A stretch of DNA of 18,686 nt from Mobilitalea sp. (GTDB taxonomy: Bacteria > Bacillota_A > Clostridia > Lachnospirales > Lachnospiraceae): assembly GCA_029974875.1 (NCBI GenBank), contig JARKQP010000020.1, positions 1 to 18,686 on the forward strand, in the 5' to 3' direction. The notes beneath the pieces were generated by a model, which saw nothing but the letters and a program-made list of their open reading frames with translations, was not told the DNA's origin and searched no databases. The first letter of the stretch is position 1. Each line of letters opens with the position of its first letter. This document shows positions 14,379 to 18,686 of this stretch, one piece after another. Position numbers and translations under genes: made by a program.

Positions 14379-14519
14379 GGGAAGGGTTTAATCATGGCAG
14401 GTGTATTAATTTAAAACAGGCCGCCTTTGGTATTGACATTTTCGGAATTTAGAAAAAAATACGATAGTTGTGTACAAAGGAATCACTTTATGGTACTTTA
14501 ATATAGTACGAAAATTTTC

Positions 14520-14552
14520 GCAAGCAAGACAAAAGCCTTGCAAGCAAGGCTT
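14520..14552 (+). repeat. Hairpin and direct repeat upstream of the membrane-protein/secDF group
   Basis: AAGCCTTGC (14533-14541) and GCAAGGCTT (14544-14552) form a 9-bp inverted repeat with a 2-nt centre. The motif GCAAGCAAG occurs twice (14520-14528 and 14540-14548). It ends 9 nt before the ribosome site of the next gene. A TTGACA at 14433-14438 upstream has no well-spaced -10 box that I can see. Confidence 0.4.
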
Positions 14553-14574
14553 AGCGGGAAAGGGAGATGGGCAT

Positions 14575-15006
14575 ATGAAGCGGATGCTGGTACATACGAA
14601 GCGTTATTTCATAGTGGTATTAATCGGCGTGATATTTACGGCTAACCTGATAACGCTGCCATCAGCTGCCATCCTAAATGAAGGCAGGACATCCCATATT
14701 TTGGCGTCTGGGAACCTGAATTCTGCCCGGTTGCCATTATCCCGGACGGAACGGGATTATTTCATCGGTAAATTTTCAGGAAATGAGATGCTGAGCGGTA
14801 CGGAAACCCATCTGATTATCAACCGAAGCATTCAGAGCTTTCCTAACCTTATCCATAAAATCAATCCATTTTTATTATCATTAGTTAGTTTTGGTGTATT
14901 CACATACTATTTTGGAAACGTTAATAGAAAGAAACGGCAGCATAGGTCCATACTATCAAGCTTTCTCGGTGGGCATGCGCCACCTGGATACCGCGTAATT
15001 CTTTAA
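14575..15006 (+). CDS. Unidentified small membrane/exported protein
   Basis: The ATG at 14575 follows GGGAG (14562-14566) by 8 nt and starts a hydrophobic signal-like segment, so I prefer it to upstream in-frame codons. The 143-residue product has a basic head (MKRMLVHTKR) and a hydrophobic stretch (YFIVVLIGVIFTANLITLPSA, about 11-31). A polar middle follows, then a second hydrophobic stretch near the end (INPFLLSLVSFGVFTYYFGNV, about 101-121) and a basic tail (NRKKRQHRS). It may be a two-span membrane protein with an external loop, or an exported protein anchored at its C terminus. I recognise no family. It is co-oriented with secD 39 nt downstream, so it may be in the same transcript. Confidence 0.65.
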   Translation: MKRMLVHTKRYFIVVLIGVIFTANLITLPSAAILNEGRTSHILASGNLNSARLPLSRTERDYFIGKFSGNEMLSGTETHLIINRSIQSFPNLIHKINPFLLSLVSFGVFTYYFGNVNRKKRQHRSILSSFLGGHAPPGYRVIL

Positions 15007-15045
15007 ATTACTGATACTAAATACATTTGGAAAGGAAAAAATAAA

Positions 15046-16311
15046 ATGAAGAATAAGATTACGTTTTTTATTGTGTTGGCCATAGCTCTTTTGATGGCCT
15101 ATACAGCGGCGTTTGGTATTAAATTCTCCCCCGACAACGTAATTCCGGGCGCACCGGAGATCCGCTTTGGTACGGATATCCGCGGCGGTGTTGAAGCAAC
15201 CTTCCAGCCTGTAGGCCTGGACCGTAAGCCTACCAAGGAGGAATTGGAGGCAGCCCGTGAAGTAATCGAGTTAAGACTGGATAACCTTAACATCATGGAC
15301 CGTGATGTTACCATCGATACACAGGGAGGCTTTGTAATTGTACGTTTCCCGTGGAAATCAGGTGAAACAGACTTTAATCCGGAGGATGCAATTGCAGAAT
15401 TGGGAGAGACTGCCCAGCTGACCTTCCAGAATTCAGAGGGTAAGGTACTGATGGAGGGCTCCCATGTTAAAAATGCGAAGCCGGCAAGGAACAATGAGAA
15501 CCAGTATGTGGTTGCTCTGGTCTTTGATGAGCAGGGAAGTAAAATCTTTAGCGACGTGACGAAGGATATGATCGGCAAGACAATCAGCATCTTCATGGAT
15601 GACCAAAATATCCAGACAGCTACCGTACAGTCCCATATTGACAGTGGTGAAGCCCAGATTACGGGTATGAGCAACTATGAGGAGGCAAAGAGCTTAGCGG
15701 ACAAGATTAATTCCGGTGCCCTTCCTTTCTCCATGGTAACCAAGAATTATTCGACCATCAGCCCTACCTTAGGTACCGGCTCCCTGGGCATCATGCTTCA
15801 GGCAGGCGGAATTGCGTTTATTATTATTTGCGCATTGCTGATCTTTTACTATCGCGTACCGGGATTTGTTGCATGTATTGCCCTTACCATCCAGGTAGCA
15901 GGCCAGATACTTGCGATTTCTATTCCGCAGATGACACTTACCTTAAGCGGTATGGCCGGTATCATTCTGTCCATGGGTATGGGTGTGGATGCAAATGTTA
16001 TTTCCGCAGAACGTATTAGCGAGGAAATTAAGTCCGGTAAGAGCGTGGCATCTGCCATTGCCTCCGGGTTCTCAAACTCCTTTGCTTCAGTATTTGACGG
16101 AAATGTTACCGTATTAATTGTATCCTTTGTATTAATGATCTTTGGTTCAGGAGCAACGCTCTCCTTTGCATATTCCTTGTTCACAGGAATTGTATTTAAC
16201 TTTGTAGCCGGCGTGGCAGCCTCCCGTTTAATGATCTTCTCATTAAGCTCCTATAAATTCTTATGCAAGCCGAAGCTGTACGCCTGCTTATCAAGGAGGG
16301 TAACACTATGA
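15046..16311 (+). CDS. secD: Protein translocase subunit SecD
   Basis: The 421-residue product has the SecD layout. There is one N-terminal membrane span (about 5-24) and then a conserved RFGTDIRGGVEATFQP strand. A large extracytoplasmic P1-type region follows (about 60-250; EVIELRLDNLNIMDRDV and DKINSGALPFSM). A five-span RND-type membrane block (from about 258) carries GMGVDANVISAERISEE and FDGNVTVLI. SecD works with SecF beside SecYEG, using the proton or sodium gradient to help pull exported proteins out of the membrane. AAAGGA lies 9 nt before the ATG. The stop overlaps the secF start (ATGA). The last ~10 residues (YACLSRRVTL) look less conserved than the rest, as is usual at SecD ends. 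Confidence 0.96.
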   Translation: MKNKITFFIVLAIALLMAYTAAFGIKFSPDNVIPGAPEIRFGTDIRGGVEATFQPVGLDRKPTKEELEAAREVIELRLDNLNIMDRDVTIDTQGGFVIVRFPWKSGETDFNPEDAIAELGETAQLTFQNSEGKVLMEGSHVKNAKPARNNENQYVVALVFDEQGSKIFSDVTKDMIGKTISIFMDDQNIQTATVQSHIDSGEAQITGMSNYEEAKSLADKINSGALPFSMVTKNYSTISPTLGTGSLGIMLQAGGIAFIIICALLIFYYRVPGFVACIALTIQVAGQILAISIPQMTLTLSGMAGIILSMGMGVDANVISAERISEEIKSGKSVASAIASGFSNSFASVFDGNVTVLIVSFVLMIFGSGATLSFAYSLFTGIVFNFVAGVAASRLMIFSLSSYKFLCKPKLYACLSRRVTL

Positions 16312-17288
16312 GTGGAAACGGAATAATCGGATTTTATAAAAAGCGTTTTATCTTTTTTGGAATATCAATCGCAATCATGGTAATTGGTATTATTTCAGTA
16401 TTTATTAATGGGGTAACCCTGGACATCCAGTTCAAGGGCGGTGCCCTCCTAAAGTATACCTATGTTGGTGAGGTGGATGAGGACAAGGCAGCTTCCATCG
16501 CTTCAGAACAGCTGAACAGGCCTGTAACGGCCCAGTTAACCTCGGATCTTGCAACGGGCGAGAAGAGATTAGTATTAAACATTGCCGGAGAGTACGGTGT
16601 GGATGCAGCTGACCAGAAAAACTTTGACAATGCATTAAAGGGTGCTTTCCCGGATTCCGATCTTCAGCTTTCTGAATCCCAGATGGTTGAAAAATATTTC
16701 GGGGACAAGTTCCTCCGCAATGGTATTATCGCATTAGTTCTTTCAACAGTATTGGTACTCGGCTATGTATGGATCCGCTTTAACCTGATGGGCGGTTTGT
16801 CCGCAGGCGTTATGGCGGTCATTGCCCTGGTCCATGACGTATTGGTCGTATTTTTTACCTGTGTTATCTTTAAGCTGCCAATCGGTGACAACTTCGTGGC
16901 GGTGGCACTCAGTATCATAGGTTATTCCATCAATGATACCATTGTTATCTATGACCGTATCAGGGAGAATGCTAAGATATACCAGGGCTATACAGTGGAC
17001 CAGATTTCAGATTTATCAATTTCACAGTCCATGATGCGTTCCATCAATACGAACATTGCCGTAATGATCAGTGTCTCCTTGGTATACATCCTTGCAGTTG
17101 GACATAGCATAGAATCCATCCAAAGCTTCGCGCTTCCAATGGCCGTCGGTTCTATTAGCGGCTGTTATTCCACGATCTGTATCGCAGGGCCTCTTTGGGT
17201 AAGGTGGAAGAAGAGAAAGGGAGATGTGATCCTTTTCAAGGAGAAGGAACCGGAGAAGGCAAGAGTAAAATCAAACTACAAATATTAA
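16308..17288 (+). CDS. secF: Protein translocase subunit SecF
   Basis: The ATG at 16308 is preceded by AAGGAGG (16293-16299) within the end of secD, and the two genes overlap by four bases, giving tight coupling. The 326-residue product starts with a membrane span (about 12-34), then LDIQFKGGALLKYTYVGEVD, the SecF counterpart of the SecD domain, and a soluble loop (about 45-140). Five C-terminal spans carry ALVHDVLVVFF and SIIGYSINDTIVIYDRIREN, the signature of SecF/RND-type translocases. It forms a complex with SecD in the cytoplasmic membrane. The C-terminal tail is basic (RWKKRKGD, KARVKSNYKY). It is followed by a strong terminator. Confidence 0.97.
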   Translation: MSGNGIIGFYKKRFIFFGISIAIMVIGIISVFINGVTLDIQFKGGALLKYTYVGEVDEDKAASIASEQLNRPVTAQLTSDLATGEKRLVLNIAGEYGVDAADQKNFDNALKGAFPDSDLQLSESQMVEKYFGDKFLRNGIIALVLSTVLVLGYVWIRFNLMGGLSAGVMAVIALVHDVLVVFFTCVIFKLPIGDNFVAVALSIIGYSINDTIVIYDRIRENAKIYQGYTVDQISDLSISQSMMRSINTNIAVMISVSLVYILAVGHSIESIQSFALPMAVGSISGCYSTICIAGPLWVRWKKRKGDVILFKEKEPEKARVKSNYKY

Positions 17289-17328
17289 TATATATTATAG
17301 AAGGATAAGGATTGCCTTATCAACAGTG

Positions 17329-17373
17329 AACCGGCGTATCATCCAGGAAAATGTGGATAATACGCCGGTTTTT
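17329..17373. terminator. Terminator after secF
   Basis: AACCGGCGTAT-c-ATCC (17329-17344) pairs with GGAT-a-ATACGCCGGTT (17355-17370), a long GC-rich stem followed by a T run on the plus strand. Convergent yyaC lies beyond, so it may serve both directions, though the minus-strand side lacks a clear T run. Confidence 0.85.
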
Positions 17374-17444
17374 CGTGCGCCTGAAGGATATACTAAATTC
17401 AGTGGATCCATGCCCTTTGCAAAAGCTCTGATAATATCCGTAAA

Positions 17445-18029
17445 TCATTGGAGGGTCAATGCCCTCAGACGGCTGATGCTGTAATTGATGCCAAGGCAGA
17501 TCTGGTCGGCCATAGCCATCACGACATTTAAGCGGGTAGTCTGCAGGAGCATATGATCCAGAAAGCCGGAAAAATTAACAATACCTGTGATAAAAATATC
17601 CCCGACCTCGGGCAGCTCCTTGTCCACTCCGGCACCCGGCTTTAATGGACCTTCTCCCAGTGTGATATAGCCAACATGGCTTGATTTGCCCAGGGATGCA
17701 TCGATGGCAACAATAAAGGCGTCCTCATGAATCCGGTAAATCCTGTCGATGGTATCCTTCAGGTTTTTGGCATGCACCGGCTCCTCAAGGGTACCATATA
17801 CATGGTAATTGTTATATTTTTTATGTTTCGATAGTTTATATCCGATGATGGGACCCAGGCAGTCGCCAGTCGCCCGGTCAGAACCGATGCATAGGAAGAT
17901 GATCGTCCGGCCTAATAGCACCTGCTCCTTTATTAAGTCCGTTAACGTACAGCCTAATTCATACGCAGAGCTCTTTTCACAGGAATTAAAGTAGGATACC
18001 CTGCTGGTATTTTTAAAGAAAATGCTCAT
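17445..18029 (-). CDS. yyaC: YyaC-family spore protease
   Basis: The 194-residue product matches the YyaC family, spore proteases related in fold to GPR and hydrogenase-maturation proteases. Visible landmarks are IFLCIGSDRATGDCLGPIIGYKL (about 44-66; glycine-rich nucleotide-like loop with acidic residues), YGTLEEPVHAKNL, FIVAIDASLG (about 105-114) and GDIFITGIVNFSGF. Members are restricted to endospore formers and act in the sporulation programme; the exact substrate is not settled. GGAGG lies 7 nt before the ATG on the minus strand. It is alone on this strand, convergent with secF and divergent from the gene at 18477. I found no convincing sporulation sigma-factor promoter by eye. Confidence 0.9.
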   Translation of the reverse strand: MSIFFKNTSRVSYFNSCEKSSAYELGCTLTDLIKEQVLLGRTIIFLCIGSDRATGDCLGPIIGYKLSKHKKYNNYHVYGTLEEPVHAKNLKDTIDRIYRIHEDAFIVAIDASLGKSSHVGYITLGEGPLKPGAGVDKELPEVGDIFITGIVNFSGFLDHMLLQTTRLNVVMAMADQICLGINYSISRLRALTLQ

Positions 18030-18476
18030 TAATAACCTCCATTGAAATGATCCTGGTGTGTGTCTTGGACACGCCTTAGCAAAAGTATTACCAATTCAAG
18101 AAAAAAATAGACATGCAAAAGGCTTAAAAATGTAAAGAAATCAGCAGATTTCCCGTCATTTTCAGGAAAAATCCGTCCACCGGGAAGCGGATGGGGCAGA
18201 AGACCGGCGATAATGGGATAATAAAGCAGAAATCTGTGGAAAACTTCTGGAAGAACCCAAACTAATTGTGACAAAAAGCCTGTCCCAATTATGATAGGAT
18301 GAAAGCGTAATGAGGAATTTGCGGGTCCGCATGCAAATTCCGGCCGGAGCAGGAGATCATGAACACGCTTTTATTCATGGTCTGATTGGTCGTAATAAAG
18401 CTATGGGAAGCTGCTTCAGAGGGGGCAGGAGCCTAATTCAGAGGATATTAAGCAGAAGGGAAGAGGAGTGAGTAGC
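18030..18476. other. Intergenic region between yyaC and the divergent gene
   Basis: About 450 bp without a convincing gene. Near yyaC there is a small hairpin-forming repeat (GTGTC/GACAC, around 18060-18072). The right part holds a promoter candidate TTGTGA-18-TATGAT (18266-18295) and a structured leader. In that leader GGAATTTGC (18314-18322) pairs with GCAAATTCC (18333-18341), GCGG/CCGC (18321-18330) offers a competing inner stem, and CATGAA/TTCATG (18358-18363, 18374-18379) forms a third. Confidence 0.5.
18266..18295 (+). promoter_or_regulatory. Candidate promoter for the gene at 18477
   Basis: TTGTGA (18266-18271), an 18-nt spacer and TATGAT (18290-18295), leaving a leader of roughly 175 nt before the GTG start. 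Confidence 0.45.
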
Positions 18477-18686
18477 GTGATAGAAACCATATACAGCAAC
18501 GAAAGTGGAGAGTCGGGGAAGGTGAACAAAGTGCAGCCGGCCCTTAAAATGCCTAAGAATATTCGCCAGATTGGAAAAGGGAACACCGGTAAGGACATCT
18601 ATGTCGAAGACTATGTAATGACTTTCGTCAAGCAATTGGCTGGGGGTGACTATTCAGGCTGTAAGCTCGCCGTTTTGGTCGGACAA
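18477..18686 (+). CDS. Unidentified protein, 3' end beyond window edge
   Basis: A GTG start has AGAGGAG (18462-18468) 8 nt upstream, and the frame is open for 70 codons to the window end. An ATG at 18549 is an alternative start without a good ribosome site. The visible part has a polar head (VIETIYSNESGESGKVNK) and then MPKNIRQIGKG, DIYVEDYVMTFVKQLAGG and CKLAVLVGQ. The last two look like the helix and first core strand of a folded domain. I do not recognise the family with confidence. No signal peptide or membrane span is visible so far. Confidence 0.7.
   Translation, partial: MIETIYSNESGESGKVNKVQPALKMPKNIRQIGKGNTGKDIYVEDYVMTFVKQLAGGDYSGCKLAVLVGQ

Noticed and set aside
14400..15045. Search for a SCIFF six-cysteine peptide gene upstream of secD
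   Set aside because: No cysteine-rich short frame is present in any frame I read between 14379 and 15045.
16263..16307. Upstream in-frame extension of secF from the ATG at 16263
   Set aside because: It would lie inside secD and has no ribosome site; AAGGAGG at 16293-16299 clearly serves the ATG at 16308, which aligns with typical SecF starts.
18029..18274. 81-codon hydrophobic frame on the minus strand ending with TAATG overlap into yyaC
   Set aside because: It starts with TTG without a ribosome site, its sequence overlaps the promoter candidate of the divergent gene, and its hydrophobicity follows from AT-rich non-coding DNA. The overlap with yyaC is explained by the yyaC ribosome site alone.
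1..18686. CRISPR array, tRNA, rRNA or prophage attachment site
   Set aside because: I saw no regularly spaced identical repeats, no tRNA cloverleaf with a conserved T-arm sequence, no rRNA sequence and no integrase gene.

Overview
The window looks like chromosomal DNA from a spore-forming clostridial Firmicute, most likely in or near the Lachnospiraceae. The reasons are strong AGGAGG-type ribosome binding sites, moderate AT richness with AT-rich spacers, a YyaC-type spore protease, a DUF512 radical-SAM protein, clostridial-style split secD and secF, and a PerR-type box in front of ahpC. This assignment is inferred from gene content, not from a database search.

Layout. (1) 1-1583: the 3' part of a six-hairpin-type glycosidase gene, cut by the window edge, overlapping by ATGA a 33-codon micro-gene that resembles a bacterial-microcompartment encapsulation peptide. 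A ~100-bp palindrome (1587-1686) separates this pair from a convergent LacI-family regulator (1705-2688, minus). (2) 2689-3059: a regulatory spacer with a possible 42-codon gene. (3) 3060-4358: an AAA_14/DUF4143 ATPase with its own consensus promoter and a terminator. (4) 4527-5957: DUF512 radical-SAM/PDZ protein. (5) 6018-11232: a redox block made of a cysteine-free HxlR-family regulator, an Old-Yellow-Enzyme/2,4-dienoyl-CoA-reductase-type flavoenzyme, an ABC-ATPase 3' remnant, then a PerR-box promoter, ahpC and ahpF. (6) 11251-11445: a second ~96-bp palindrome and a possible transposase scrap. (7) 11471-13594: a divergent pair, a beta-propeller-like lipoprotein (minus) and a membrane-anchored XRE regulator (plus). 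(8) 13776-14378: a histidine-phosphatase. (9) 14575-17288: a small membrane protein, then secD and secF overlapping by ATGA, closed by a strong terminator. (10) 17445-18029 (minus): yyaC. (11) 18477-18686: the start of an unidentified gene running off the right edge.

How the genes fit together. AhpC reduces peroxides and is re-reduced by AhpF with NADH; the PerR-like box just downstream of the ahpC promoter suggests peroxide induction. The HxlR regulator lies directly upstream of the flavoenzyme, and a perfect 11-bp palindrome just 5' of the flavoenzyme -35 box is a candidate operator. SecD and SecF form the accessory complex of the Sec translocon. The glycosidase and the LacI repressor suggest a carbohydrate-use locus extending to the left of the window.

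Most of the window is ordinary housekeeping or accessory clostridial content. The least explained items are the encapsulation-peptide-like micro-gene, the two large convergent-gap palindromes, the ~22-nt degenerate repeats between ahpC and ahpF, and the ABC-ATPase remnant.
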